DNA from: Flavobacteriales bacterium | GTDB lineage: Bacteria > Bacteroidota > Bacteroidia > Flavobacteriales_D > Sanyastnellaceae | Length of the DNA: 41,839 nt | Direction of reading: 5' to 3' | NCBI GenBank assembly: GCA_028823145.1 | Contig: JAPKCA010000007.1 | Coordinates: forward strand, 1 to 41,839 | Part shown: piece after piece, positions 1 through 8,584 of the stretch | Position numbering within the stretch: the first letter of the stretch is position 1 | Layout of the letters: each line of letters begins with the position of its first letter | Notes under the pieces: generated by a model | Told to the model about the DNA's origin: nothing | What the model saw: only the letters and a program-made list of their open reading frames with translations | Databases searched by the model: none | Position numbers and translations under genes: made by a program

Positions 1-497
1 GTTCACTGCACAGTTACTCCAACCAGTGGGGTAAGTACTCCGGTACATTGGCAGAAACAGCTGAGAACAACATCCGTGAGGATGGGATTGTTGTAGATGG
101 TATGGTTGGCGAATGGATAGAGGACGACCTAGCCACATCTGTTGATGAGTCAGGATGGATATCTTCAGGAGAAGAGAACACAGAGTCCATTGACGCACAG
201 TCACACTACTTTTACAACCAAGGCTACATCATTCACGCAGCTGACCAATACGACGCGAGTTTTGTTAAATTGCGTGAGATGCGGCTTGATTACAACCTTC
301 CCGCAAGCTTAACAAGCGGTTTACCGTTCACCAATATCAGCATCGGTATTTATGGCCGGAACTTGGCTATTCTAATGAAGAATGCGCCGCATATCGATCC
401 AGAGGTGGCCACGTCGGCCTCCAATGTTCAAGGTTTTGAAGGTGGCCAGCTCCCAGCGGAGCGGACCATCGGATTCAATCTGAAATTCAACCTCTGA
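1..497 (+). CDS. SusC/RagA-like TonB-dependent outer-membrane transporter, C-terminal end (5' partial)
   Basis: The reading frame is open from the left window edge, so the TTG at 48 in the ORF track is internal and the gene begins outside the window. The visible 160 or so residues are the last strands of a TonB-dependent barrel. The GRNLAIL segment, the following DPE and the closing FEGGQLPAERTIGFNLKF are the characteristic end of SusC/RagA proteins, which finish on an aromatic/hydrophobic outer-membrane strand. Members import oligosaccharides, peptides or other large substrates across the outer membrane together with a SusD-type lipoprotein lid. That partner starts 19 nt downstream, so the two are surely co-transcribed. 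The substrate cannot be judged: the plug and N-terminal domains are not visible and no degradative enzyme is adjacent inside the window. Confidence 0.93.
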   Translation, partial: SLHSYSNQWGKYSGTLAETAENNIREDGIVVDGMVGEWIEDDLATSVDESGWISSGEENTESIDAQSHYFYNQGYIIHAADQYDASFVKLREMRLDYNLPASLTSGLPFTNISIGIYGRNLAILMKNAPHIDPEVATSASNVQGFEGGQLPAERTIGFNLKFNL

Positions 498-516
498 TTC
501 CCTACCCTAAAAAATT

Positions 517-1986
517 ATGAAAATGAATAAGCAAATTTTCTTCCTGGTGGGCTTGATTGGAGCCCTTGCCTTCACGGGGTGCCGAAAGGACTTCGAGGAG
601 ATCAACACCAATCCCAACGAGCCAACAGCAGTTGCTCCTGGTTTCCTTTTGACCAATGCGCAGAAGTCCATTATGGACCGTGTGTACAATTCATTCTGGG
701 GAAGCCGGCGCGCCATGCAAACGTCACAGTACTGGAGTTCAAACCAATACTCAAACGAGAGCCGGTATCAATACCGTGAAACGACAGCGAATGGCGCTTG
801 GGCATCTTTCTATGCTGGGCCACTTCAGGATCTGCAAACCATCATTGATCTGAATACAGATAGTCCGGATGATTACGCAGGATATGGCGACAATGCGAAT
901 CAAATTGCTGTAGCTCAATTGCTTCAAGCATGGACGTATCAGCATTTGACGGATGCATTCGGGGCTATCCCGATGTCAGAGGCCCTTCAAGGAGGGGATA
1001 ACACAACCCCAACCTACGATTCTCAAGAAGCGGTATACAATAGCCTCTTGTCATCGATTGATGGTGCGTTGAGCGGCATGAACTTAAGTGGAGCGGGTCC
1101 TCAAGGGGATCAGGTCTACGGAGGTGACATGGCGATGTGGGCCAAGTTTGGAAATTCGCTCAAGTTGCGTGTTGCGATGCGCATGGCTGACGCGAGCCCA
1201 GCAACTGCACAAGCCGCTGCAGAGGCAGCATTGGCAAGCGGGACTCTCATTGCTGGCAATGCGGACAACGCTTTGTTCAGCTATTTGTCGGGTGCTCCAA
1301 ACAACAACCCGATCAATGAGGATGCGAAGACGCGGAATGATTTTGCGGCATCGAATACGATGGTCGATTACCTCGCATCATTGAATGACCCACGGATGGG
1401 TGTTTACTATAGCACATCAGTGGCATCTGGTGAGTATGTAGGTGAGGTATATGGACTCGACGAAGCCAATGCGGCTTTGACGCCAGATGACGCAGTGTCT
1501 CAGCGTGGAGCTGCGATTTTAGCTGCTGACCTACCGGGCATCTATTTCGATGCGGCTCAGACCCACTTCTTGGCCGCTGAGGCCGCAGAGCGTGGATGGA
1601 CGAGCATTCTTTCGGCTGAAGAGCACTACAACACGGCGATTTCGTTGAACATGAATTTTTGGGGCATCAGTGACGATGCTGCAATCGCGGCCTACTTGGC
1701 TCAAGACGCTGTGGCCTATGGCACAGCAGAAGGAGCTTGGAACGAAAAAATTGGTCGTCAGAAATGGGTAGCACTTTACATGCAGGGATATGAAGGATGG
1801 GCTGAGTACCGTCGTTTGGATTTCGGTTTGTTGCAACCTTGTGCCGATGGCGCATTGCAAGGTGACGGTAGCGTTCCCGCTCGTTTCGAGTACCCAATTG
1901 ATGAGCAGACATTGAATAATGAAGCATGGGCAAGCGCTCCTGGTGCAGGAAGCTGGAATGATAAATTGTGGTGGGACGTCAATTGA
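517..1986 (+). CDS. SusD/RagB-family nutrient-binding lipoprotein (SusD_2 type)
   Basis: A 489-residue surface lipoprotein with a signal peptide ending in the lipobox FTGC (lipidated Cys22), followed by a short linker and the FEEINTNPNEP sequence typical of the SusD-like_2 branch. The rest is the helical TPR-like SusD fold, with an LQAWTYQHLTDAFGAIPMSEA segment and a C-terminal region rich in Trp and Tyr (KIGRQKWVALYMQGYEGWAEYRR). It should sit on the outer leaflet as the substrate-capturing lid of the SusC transporter immediately upstream. The ATG at 517 gives the signal peptide directly at the N-terminus; a downstream Met at residue 3 is an alternative. A strong intrinsic terminator follows the stop, closing the transcription unit. 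SusD_2 members have varied or unknown substrates, so none is assigned. Confidence 0.95.
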   Translation: MKMNKQIFFLVGLIGALAFTGCRKDFEEINTNPNEPTAVAPGFLLTNAQKSIMDRVYNSFWGSRRAMQTSQYWSSNQYSNESRYQYRETTANGAWASFYAGPLQDLQTIIDLNTDSPDDYAGYGDNANQIAVAQLLQAWTYQHLTDAFGAIPMSEALQGGDNTTPTYDSQEAVYNSLLSSIDGALSGMNLSGAGPQGDQVYGGDMAMWAKFGNSLKLRVAMRMADASPATAQAAAEAALASGTLIAGNADNALFSYLSGAPNNNPINEDAKTRNDFAASNTMVDYLASLNDPRMGVYYSTSVASGEYVGEVYGLDEANAALTPDDAVSQRGAAILAADLPGIYFDAAQTHFLAAEAAERGWTSILSAEEHYNTAISLNMNFWGISDDAAIAAYLAQDAVAYGTAEGAWNEKIGRQKWVALYMQGYEGWAEYRRLDFGLLQPCADGALQGDGSVPARFEYPIDEQTLNNEAWASAPGAGSWNDKLWWDVN

Positions 1987-2009
1987 TATCTTACACGAAA
2001 TAAAAGAAA

Positions 2010-2037
2010 GGCCCCGCAGCAATGCGGGGCCTTTTTT
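2010..2037 (+). terminator. Intrinsic terminator after the SusCD unit
   Basis: A perfect 8-bp GC stem (GGCCCCGC / GCGGGGCC) with a 6-nt loop is followed by six T residues, 23 nt after the SusD stop codon. The opposite strand also has a T-rich tail after the stem, so it may work in both directions. Confidence 0.93.
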
Positions 2038-2100
2038 ATTGGAAAAACAACCAGAATGTCATTCCGAAATCCACCTGGAGTCAAGACCCATGATGGAGGA

Positions 2101-2131
2101 AGGAAAACTTAGATAAGGGTGGACCCTTATC
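2101..2131 (-). terminator. Hairpin overlapping the cyclase stop codon, probable terminator
   Basis: GATAAGGG and CCCTTATC form a perfect inverted repeat around a 4-nt loop (2112-2131). On the minus strand it is followed by TAAGTTTTCC. The TAA stop of the cyclase gene (2127-2129) lies within the first arm, so the gene would end inside its own terminator stem. The stem is only half GC, so strength is uncertain. Confidence 0.55.
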
Positions 2132-2891
2132 GAGCGAGGCAGGGGATGATGATTGGACGGCTGGGCGTGGCGTCCAGTTCAAATGCGGCGGTTTGAAGAT
2201 TCAATATGTGCGCCCCGTCTTCAAGTTGATCGGGCACAAAAATGAACTCCGTAATCGTTGCATGGTGCCTGGGGTTTTCAGGGTATTGCCAAAATGCATG
2301 GTGGGCAGCCAATGCGCCGCCATCGGACTCCCGGTCCACAGATGGCAAATCCAACAGGAGGTGATCCACACCACAGCGCACAAGCCACTGGGCCAATGCG
2401 GCCTCCAAATAGGGCGGATTGGTACTCGACCAATTTCTAGATCGCTTTTCAGGGCCATTGGGTAGCGTTCTGAGCACGAAGGCGGGCGGAAGCTGTTCTG
2501 GGCTCCAAACGGCTGAAATCGCTAGCTGAATGCCCTTGAGCGTCACCACTTGATCTTCTCCGCGTTTTTCAGGAACAACCGAAACAATGAGACAGGGTAA
2601 AATTGCGGGAATGACCTGTTGATTGATGGAGTGAGCCTCGGGCGAAATATGTCCCAAGCATTCGGTGTGGGTTCCATTTCCATGAGGATTGAACTGAACA
2701 TCTCGAAAGTTGACGTCACCGCCCTCAGCTACGGACCCAAGAAATCCGTTGGCACGAACGGGCTCAACCTTCATCGGGCTGACATACCAAGCACTTGCAC
2801 CGCCTGATTCTTGGTAAGCAATGCTCAGGTCAACCTCGGACGCGCCTGAGGCCACAAAGCCTTGGTTTTGAAAGGAAAGAGAAAGAAGCAT
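2127..2891 (-). CDS. Cyclase-family protein (kynurenine formamidase-like metal hydrolase)
   Basis: A 254-residue protein of the cyclase family (Pfam PF04199), which includes kynurenine formamidase and related metal-dependent amidases. The HGNGTHTECLGHI segment carries the family metal-binding HxGTHxD-type signature, with Glu in place of Asp. The domain begins with VDLSIAY, the usual IDLS start. The ORF in the track is longer (to 3038), but its first 49 codons run through a terminator and into the upstream gene. ATG 2891 is therefore preferred; a GTG at residue 12 of this model is another option. No signal peptide is clear. No tryptophan-pathway gene is nearby, so kynurenine formamidase activity is not asserted. 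It lies just after an outer-membrane protein gene on the same strand, with a terminator between them. Confidence 0.85.
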   Translation of the reverse strand: MLLSLSFQNQGFVASGASEVDLSIAYQESGGASAWYVSPMKVEPVRANGFLGSVAEGGDVNFRDVQFNPHGNGTHTECLGHISPEAHSINQQVIPAILPCLIVSVVPEKRGEDQVVTLKGIQLAISAVWSPEQLPPAFVLRTLPNGPEKRSRNWSSTNPPYLEAALAQWLVRCGVDHLLLDLPSVDRESDGGALAAHHAFWQYPENPRHHATITEFIFVPDQLEDGAHILNLQTAAFELDATPSRPIIIPCLAR

Positions 2892-2909
2892 GAGGATGGA
2901 TTGGGCATG

Positions 2910-2940
2910 AAAAAAGGCGACCCGTTTCCGAGTCGCCTTT
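2910..2940 (-). terminator. Intrinsic terminator after the outer-membrane protein gene
   Basis: On the minus strand, GGCGAC and GTCGCC pair around a 10-nt loop, with flanking A/T pairs and a run of six T residues. It sits 20 nt past the stop of the barrel protein and only about 19 nt before the chosen start of the cyclase gene. Confidence 0.9.
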
Positions 2941-2959
2941 AAAAATACGTTGAGTTCGG

Positions 2960-3817
2960 TTAGTCGAACAAGAAACCAACACGTAAAGCTCCTTGGAACA
3001 TGTTGCCCAAAGTTGTGTTGGAGATGTGGTTTGGCCACGGGTAGTAAACGTCGTCAGGACCGTTTCCGTCAGGCCAGTATTCGTTGTAAATCACACCGTC
3101 TAGAGCACTGAATGGTAACTCACCGACAAATTCACCCATGGTTTCAGAACCAGCGACTTCAGTGGAGAAGGCATTGTTGAAAGCCATATTGAACGCAGTC
3201 AAATCGTTCGTGCTGATCGCATGATTACCAAAAGTAGTCTTAGCAAAACCAAGCCCCGCTTCGAATCCGAGGTAAATACCATCGGAGAAGTAATAGTCGG
3301 CTCCGAATAACAAATTCACTCCAAAAGTGGTCACTCCTTGTGTGTTGGTCAATTCCCAAACAACATATTGGTCTGGTTGACCGGCGTCATTGATGTCATT
3401 GGGGCCCCAAAACTCCTGCGTGTCCTCACGATTGCCCAAAGTAATTGGCACCTCAACAGCGAAGTATGGAGAAAGGTTGTCCATACCATCAAAGTGCAAT
3501 TCATAGCCAGGGGCAATCCCAATGCTTGAATACTTTGTGGTGATGTCCAACTGTGGGCTTACAGGGTCAGCTTCGTTGATTTCGCCGTCTTGGTACCAAG
3601 CATGCATGTCAGTCGAAGAAGCGATCGAGAGAGAGACGCGGAAGGCGCGATTGTCTTCCAAGAAGTTCCGATACTTGATCGTTGAACCGTCGATGGGGCT
3701 ACCAGAGAATGGCGTAAAGCTCACCTCGATGTTGTGCTCATCACCCATTTGCTTTTGGGCCTGAGTGCCCATAGTTACTAGCGCGGTAAGCGCCAGTGTG
3801 AACATGAGTTTCTTCAT
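2960..3817 (-). CDS. Outer-membrane beta-barrel protein of unknown function
   Basis: A 285-residue protein with a clean signal peptide (MKKLMFTLALTALVTMGTQAQ). The mature sequence alternates short hydrophobic strands with polar turns and ends in GALRVGFLFD, as expected of an outer-membrane barrel. It has many aromatic residues and Gly-rich strands (GVNLLFGADYYF, YLGFEAGLGFA), resembling small Bacteroidota porin-like proteins with no assigned substrate. The tracked ORF starts at 3901, but the first 28 residues are unlikely leader sequence, and the ATG at 3817 starts the signal peptide. It is monocistronic by appearance: a terminator follows and a divergent gene precedes it. A -7-like TATTTTTTG lies about 40 nt upstream. 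No function beyond outer-membrane location is proposed. Confidence 0.85.
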   Translation of the reverse strand: MKKLMFTLALTALVTMGTQAQKQMGDEHNIEVSFTPFSGSPIDGSTIKYRNFLEDNRAFRVSLSIASSTDMHAWYQDGEINEADPVSPQLDITTKYSSIGIAPGYELHFDGMDNLSPYFAVEVPITLGNREDTQEFWGPNDINDAGQPDQYVVWELTNTQGVTTFGVNLLFGADYYFSDGIYLGFEAGLGFAKTTFGNHAISTNDLTAFNMAFNNAFSTEVAGSETMGEFVGELPFSALDGVIYNEYWPDGNGPDDVYYPWPNHISNTTLGNMFQGALRVGFLFD

Positions 3818-3858
3818 GATGTTGTGTTGTGTTTCTAGAATTTCGAACGCAAGAAACG

Positions 3859-3867
3859 CAAAAAATA
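3859..3867 (-). promoter_or_regulatory. Possible -7 element for the outer-membrane protein gene
   Basis: TATTTTTTG on the minus strand resembles the Bacteroidota -7 consensus TAnnTTTG with one extra T, about 40 nt before the ATG. No well-placed TTG -33 element was found. Confidence 0.3.
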
Positions 3868-3890
3868 GGCAACTCCCCCCAATCGGGGCG

Positions 3891-3898
3891 AACTTTCG
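3891..3898 (+). promoter_or_regulatory. -7-like element abutting the decarboxylase start
   Basis: AACTTTCG ends 3 nt before the ATG at 3902. It matches TAnnTTTG at the A and at TT-G, with C for the third T. If it is a real -7 box, transcription would begin at or next to the start codon. No -33 TTG is seen. Confidence 0.35.
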
Positions 3899-3901
3899 CA
3901 C

Positions 3902-5353
3902 ATGAAACCACCTTCTTCGCTTGACAAAACGTCAATTTGGGCTGATTTCTTTCAGCTGAAAGAGTTTGAAAAATCAGGGTTAGAGACCCAAAAAAGACTA
4001 GCGGACTACCTGCGATTCGCTTGGGGAAGAGAATGCGATCACATCTTACCTACGGAATCCCCTGAAGAGCGATTGACCTTGTGGCAGCGGGAAATGGCCG
4101 AGCATCAAGCCAACCCTGAGCCAGGCCTGGTTAGACGCGACCTCATTTCCCGCATTGCGGAACGATCCAATCACTTGCATGATCCCCGGTACGCCGGACA
4201 TCAAGTCGCCGTGCCTTTTCCGGAATTGGCCTGGCTTCAAGCGGCGACGTCCCTGCTCAATAACGGAATGGCCATTGATGAGATGGGTCCGGCGTCTTCA
4301 CCCATGGAGGAAGCGGTCATGCGTTCGATTGCCACCTACATGGGGCTGGGGGAGCACAGCAATGGAATCCTTTGCCATGGAGGCACCCTCGCCAACACGA
4401 CCGCGCTATTGGCGGCGAGGCAGCGGCGATTCAAAGGCAACGCATGGAAAGACGGCACGGATCGGGGTTGTGCGTTGCTGGTGAGCGATCAAGCGCATTA
4501 TTGCGTTGACCGTGCCGCCAAGGTCATGGGCTGGGGTGAAGCCGGGGTCATTCAAGTGCCGACCAACGAATCGCATCAAATGGATGCCAAGGCATTGAAA
4601 ACGTCCTTTGATGATGCCGTGAGCCGTGGATTGGAGGTCATAGCGGTTGTTGGAAGCGCTTGTACCACCTCAACGGGATCGTTTGATGACTTGGACATGA
4701 TTGCAGATTTCGTGGAAACAGAAGGCTTGTGGTTTCATATCGATGGGGCCCACGGTGCGGCTCAAATTTTCTCTGAACTACATCGGGGTGTTTTAAGTGG
4801 CATGGAACGCGCAGATTCCGTTGCTATGGATTTCCATAAAATGCTTGGAATTCCCGCCCTCTGCACGGGCTTGTTTTACCGCAATGGAAAGGACGGATAC
4901 GCGGCATTTTCGCACGACGCGAGCTACCTCTACGAATCAGAAACAGAAGAGGAGTGGTGGAATTTCAGCAAACGGACATTTGAATGCACCAAGCGCATGT
5001 TGAGCGCTGCGGTCTATGGTATCTGGGAAAACCATGGCCCCGCGCTATGGGGTAGTTTGGTAGAGCAACTGATTTCCAACGCCCAAACTTTGGCTGATCT
5101 CGTGGAGCAACGTCCGGGATGGGAGCTTTTTGCTCAACCCAAGTCCAACATCGTTTGTTTTAGGTCGACCCGTTGGGACAATGCGGATTTGCGAAAGGAA
5201 TTGATTAAGCGCGGACCATTTTACATCGTCAAGACGCATTTTTCAGGACAGACATGGTTGCGCTGTACGTTGCAAAACCCACTAACGACGTCAGAAGACC
5301 TGTTAGAATTGCTCGATGTATTGGAAGAAGTTGGCTTGACCCTAAAGGCCTAA
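3902..5353 (+). CDS. Pyridoxal-phosphate-dependent group II decarboxylase
   Basis: A 483-residue PLP enzyme of the group II decarboxylase family (PF00282), which includes aromatic L-amino-acid, glutamate, diaminobutyrate and sulfinoalanine decarboxylases. Visible landmarks are HGGTLANTTALLAAR (phosphate-binding region), FHIDGAHGAA (Asp that contacts the PLP ring nitrogen, next to a His) and AMDFHKMLG, with the Schiff-base lysine at residue 313. It is cytosolic, with no signal peptide. The length fits the family. The substrate cannot be read by eye: the protein is closest in style to the diaminobutyrate/aromatic decarboxylase branch, but this is an inference. It is a single-gene unit on the plus strand, convergent with glmS, with only 5 nt between stop codons. 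Confidence 0.9.
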   Translation: MKPPSSLDKTSIWADFFQLKEFEKSGLETQKRLADYLRFAWGRECDHILPTESPEERLTLWQREMAEHQANPEPGLVRRDLISRIAERSNHLHDPRYAGHQVAVPFPELAWLQAATSLLNNGMAIDEMGPASSPMEEAVMRSIATYMGLGEHSNGILCHGGTLANTTALLAARQRRFKGNAWKDGTDRGCALLVSDQAHYCVDRAAKVMGWGEAGVIQVPTNESHQMDAKALKTSFDDAVSRGLEVIAVVGSACTTSTGSFDDLDMIADFVETEGLWFHIDGAHGAAQIFSELHRGVLSGMERADSVAMDFHKMLGIPALCTGLFYRNGKDGYAAFSHDASYLYESETEEEWWNFSKRTFECTKRMLSAAVYGIWENHGPALWGSLVEQLISNAQTLADLVEQRPGWELFAQPKSNIVCFRSTRWDNADLRKELIKRGPFYIVKTHFSGQTWLRCTLQNPLTTSEDLLELLDVLEEVGLTLKA

Positions 5354-5358
5354 TTGCA

Positions 5359-7209
5359 CTACTCTACCGTCACGCTCTTCGCTAAATTCCTCGGCTGGTC
5401 CACGTTGCAATCGCGCAAAACAGCAATATGATAACTTAGAAGTTGAAGGGGTATGGACGTCAAAAGCGGAGCCAAAGCTTGATCGCATTTGGGGACTTCA
5501 ATGACGTATTCAGCGAGCTTCGCTAAGTCCTTGTTTCCCGCCGTTACAATGGCTACCAAGCGTCCACCGCGGGCTTTGACCTCCTGGATATTGGACACCA
5601 CCTTGTCATAAACCTCATCCATTGTTGCGATGAAGAAAACAGGCATAGCCTCGTCAATCAAAGCGATGGGACCGTGCTTCATCTCAGCAGAAGGATACCC
5701 CTCGGCGTGGATGTAACTGATCTCTTTGAGCTTCAATGCTCCTTCGAGGGCAACAGGGAAGTTGAACCCACGACCGAGATAAAGCGCATTGGTAGAATCT
5801 TTGAACGCGGCTGCGATTTTTTGGATTTTGCCATCCTGTTTGAGCAAGGTTGCCACTTTTTCCGGAATGGAATTCATTTCCACCAATAGCCGACTAAACC
5901 GCTTGTCAGACAAATGACCTTTGCGCTTTCCAACCATCATCGCCATCAAAGTGAGTATGGACACTTGTGCCGTAAAGGCTTTGGTCGATGCGACGCCAAT
6001 CTCGGGTCCAGCATGTGTATACGCGCCGCTATCGGTTTCTCGAGCAATGCTCGAACCAACGACGTTGCAGACACCAAAGACATGTGCTCCATTTTCCTTC
6101 GCAAGCCGGATTGCGGCCAAGGTGTCAGCGGTTTCACCGGACTGGGAAATAGCGATGACAATGTCTGTATTGCGAATAACGGGATTGCGGTACCGGAATT
6201 CCGAAGCATACTCCACTTCGACGGGGATACGCGCAAAATCTTCGAAGAGGTATTCGGCCACGAGTCCGGCATGCCAGCTTGTACCACAAGCAATGATGAG
6301 GATGCGTTCAGTGTCCTTCCATCTGTCCCAATGATCGTCAATGCCCGACATCCGAATTTCTCCGCGCTGCAAGCTCATGCGTCCACGAATGGAATCGCGA
6401 ATGGACCGTGGCTGCTCAAAAATTTCCTTGAGCATGAAATGCTCGTATCCGCCTTTTTCAATCGCTTCGATTTGCAATTCGAGTTCGTGGATTTCAGGGG
6501 CAATCACCACGTTCTGCAAATTCCGGATGACCAATCCTTGGGTGCGATTCATAACGGCCACCTCCTCATCATCCAAGTAAATAACGTTCTGGGTGTACTC
6601 GACAATGGGCGTAGCGTCGGATGCTACGTAATACTCTCCTTCTTCGCCCACACCAATAACGAGGGGGCTCGATTTGCGCGCAGCAATGAGGGTGTTGGGA
6701 TCCTTTTGATCAATCACGACAATGGCATACGCACCTTCTACTTCCCGCAGCGCAACTTGAACGGCTTCACAGGTCGTTAATCCCGAACGCTTTTGGACCT
6801 CTTCGATGAGGTGAATCAGAACCTCTGTATCTGTGTCGCTCAAAAATTTATGGCCGTTGGACTCGAGAGTCTTCCGGATAGATTGATAATTCTCAATGAT
6901 TCCATTGTGAATCATCGCGAGCTCTCCAAGGCGCGCTTGGTGTGGGTGCGCATTGATATCACTAGGTGGCCCATGGGTGGCCCAGCGGGTATGCCCAATG
7001 CCCGCACTCCCCGTCAAACCATGATCCTTGCCGATATAATCCAAGAGATCCGCCACCTTGCCCTTCTTTTTCCCAATACCGAGAGAGCCATCGGAATTTA
7101 AAATTGCGACACCAGCGCTATCGTAACCGCGGTATTCTAACCGCTGCAGTCCCTTGATGAGGATAGGGAAGGCCTCTTTGTCTCCGATATAACCAACGAT
7201 TCCACACAT
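5359..7209 (-). CDS. glmS: Glutamine--fructose-6-phosphate aminotransferase (isomerizing)
   Basis: This enzyme makes glucosamine-6-phosphate from fructose-6-phosphate and glutamine, the entry step to UDP-GlcNAc for peptidoglycan and lipid A. At 616 residues it is close to the usual 609. The N-terminal MCGIVGYIG carries the catalytic Cys of the Ntn amidotransferase domain (about residues 1-220), including the conserved RGYDSAG and HTRWATHG segments. Two SIS sugar-isomerase domains follow (CGTSWHAG, SQSGETADT, then YLGRGFNFPVALEGALKLKE). The C-terminus is the canonical DQPRNLAKSVTVE. It is the last gene of a minus-strand run with DUF4270 and the glycogen-synthase-like gene, 29 nt after the DUF4270 stop, and has its own TATTTTTG box 16 nt upstream. 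All key residues are present. Confidence 0.99.
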   Translation of the reverse strand: MCGIVGYIGDKEAFPILIKGLQRLEYRGYDSAGVAILNSDGSLGIGKKKGKVADLLDYIGKDHGLTGSAGIGHTRWATHGPPSDINAHPHQARLGELAMIHNGIIENYQSIRKTLESNGHKFLSDTDTEVLIHLIEEVQKRSGLTTCEAVQVALREVEGAYAIVVIDQKDPNTLIAARKSSPLVIGVGEEGEYYVASDATPIVEYTQNVIYLDDEEVAVMNRTQGLVIRNLQNVVIAPEIHELELQIEAIEKGGYEHFMLKEIFEQPRSIRDSIRGRMSLQRGEIRMSGIDDHWDRWKDTERILIIACGTSWHAGLVAEYLFEDFARIPVEVEYASEFRYRNPVIRNTDIVIAISQSGETADTLAAIRLAKENGAHVFGVCNVVGSSIARETDSGAYTHAGPEIGVASTKAFTAQVSILTLMAMMVGKRKGHLSDKRFSRLLVEMNSIPEKVATLLKQDGKIQKIAAAFKDSTNALYLGRGFNFPVALEGALKLKEISYIHAEGYPSAEMKHGPIALIDEAMPVFFIATMDEVYDKVVSNIQEVKARGGRLVAIVTAGNKDLAKLAEYVIEVPKCDQALAPLLTSIPLQLLSYHIAVLRDCNVDQPRNLAKSVTVE

Positions 7210-7225
7210 AGCCTTTAGATTGAAT

Positions 7226-7233
7226 CAAAAATA
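7226..7233 (-). promoter_or_regulatory. -7 element for glmS
   Basis: TATTTTTG is an exact TAnnTTTG match 16 nt before the glmS ATG, in the short DUF4270-glmS gap. A TTG at the -33 position is not obvious. It would allow glmS expression apart from the upstream genes. Confidence 0.5.
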
Positions 7234-7238
7234 GCAAA

Positions 7239-8570
7239 TCAATCACTCCAGGTCACCACCAAACGAGTGTAAGGCGCTAGGTCAGCAGTATCCATTGGAT
7301 TGGGTGCTGGCCCTTCGATTACGACCCCTTGGAGTGAAATCCCAGCGCGTGAAGAAACCACATGGAGAAAATCGCTTTCCAACTCTCCGTTGAGCATCCG
7401 CTGCATGGTTTGCGAGATGTTGAATCGGTAGGCCTGCTCTTCCGCGTCGAATGCGCCATTGATGTTCAAGCCAATCGAGTTTTGATCGGGCGTGGCAATA
7501 GGTTGACCCTCTGCATTCTCTGTGAGGATAAAGAGCTGATCAGGAATGGCATAACTCGACGTATTGTGGGCAGCCGTCACAGGGAGCCAGAGTTCTGCTT
7601 TGTGAATTGCACGGCCGGGCCCCACACCGTCATTCCAAGCGGCTAAATGAGGCAATGAGATACGGGTCTTGAGCCCAGCCCCAGAAAACACACCGAGATG
7701 GGCGGAACTGACTTCTTCCATAAAGGATTCCGAAAGGGCCTGAAACTCACCCTGCCATTCATGGGTAAACAAATTGGTTGTAGCACTCAGATTCGTAATT
7801 CTATAGTCGTAATAAAGGGTATCAACGTCGTTGTGGTAATGCAACCGCATGTTGCAGAGACCGCTTATTAAATCGATTCCAACAGTCCCTTCTCCTCCAC
7901 CGTTAGGGTCTACAGCGACATACAACCCTTTGAAATAATCGGTCCACGAGTCGTTGGATGCGTGGACTGTTATACCTGCATCAAGCAATCGTTGACCAAA
8001 AGTTTCATGCAGGTAAACGCGGACTTCCGGAGATACCGTATCATTTCCGAGAAAAAGAGATTGCCTTGGATTGAGCGGGATGGGTTGGAACGCGGGATCC
8101 GCTAAGTCTTCTGGATAATAAGCGAATTGGCGGTTTGAGTAATAGGCGGAATCCAAGCTCAAGGAATCTTCCAATTCAAATACTTGAACGTATTGTGGGC
8201 TTAAAGCGCCGTACGTGTCTCCTGTATAACGCAACGACACATAAATGCTATCAACAACGGGGTTGGAGCCGAAATCAATGTCGGGGGCATTCAATCGAAA
8301 TTGGCTGACAAAGCCAGCGGTGTGATATCCAAATGATGGATGGTACATCCGACCTAAAACCGCTGTGCTCATATTATCGGTGAGCAAACTATCCTCTCGG
8401 ACGGTGCGACAACGCAAGGTCATGGTGTCGGTTTGATTCAAGCCGAGCAAGTCAGCCGAGGCATAACCTATGCCAACTTCAGTGTCTGGTCGGGTACAGC
8501 CGTTGAGGATGGCGAATCCTCCAATACTTGCCATGACTGCCGCGAGTAGGCCAGCGGGGAACTTCAACAT
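7239..8570 (-). CDS. DUF4270-family lipoprotein
   Basis: A 443-residue lipoprotein with lipobox LNGC (lipidated Cys25) following a hydrophobic signal. The mature sequence shows the DUF4270 pattern near the N-terminus (TDTMTLRCRTVREDSLLTDNMSTAVLGRMYHPSFG) and an otherwise beta-rich architecture. DUF4270 proteins are restricted to Bacteroidota. From memory they often sit beside glmS, a short glycogen-synthase-like gene and panC, and the same order is seen here. No enzymatic motif is visible, and the biochemical role of the family is not established. Position suggests an envelope or surface polysaccharide role, but that is inference only. The start is the ATG at 8570, preceded 4 nt upstream by a TTCG-type element. 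Confidence 0.88.
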   Translation of the reverse strand: MLKFPAGLLAAVMASIGGFAILNGCTRPDTEVGIGYASADLLGLNQTDTMTLRCRTVREDSLLTDNMSTAVLGRMYHPSFGYHTAGFVSQFRLNAPDIDFGSNPVVDSIYVSLRYTGDTYGALSPQYVQVFELEDSLSLDSAYYSNRQFAYYPEDLADPAFQPIPLNPRQSLFLGNDTVSPEVRVYLHETFGQRLLDAGITVHASNDSWTDYFKGLYVAVDPNGGGEGTVGIDLISGLCNMRLHYHNDVDTLYYDYRITNLSATTNLFTHEWQGEFQALSESFMEEVSSAHLGVFSGAGLKTRISLPHLAAWNDGVGPGRAIHKAELWLPVTAAHNTSSYAIPDQLFILTENAEGQPIATPDQNSIGLNINGAFDAEEQAYRFNISQTMQRMLNGELESDFLHVVSSRAGISLQGVVIEGPAPNPMDTADLAPYTRLVVTWSD

Positions 8571-8574
8571 GGTG

Positions 8575-8582
8575 CGAAGTTC
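8575..8582 (-). promoter_or_regulatory. -7-like element abutting the DUF4270 start
   Basis: GAACTTCG on the minus strand ends 4 nt before the ATG at 8570. It shares GAACTTCGCAC with the tatA upstream region and nearly so with the decarboxylase upstream region. It is a weak match to TAnnTTTG. Confidence 0.3.
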
Positions 8583-8584
8583 AG

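Noticed and set aside
5914-6780. 288-residue plus-strand ORF
   Set aside because: It lies wholly antisense to glmS, whose full-length product has every family motif; the ORF shows no domain or signal peptide.
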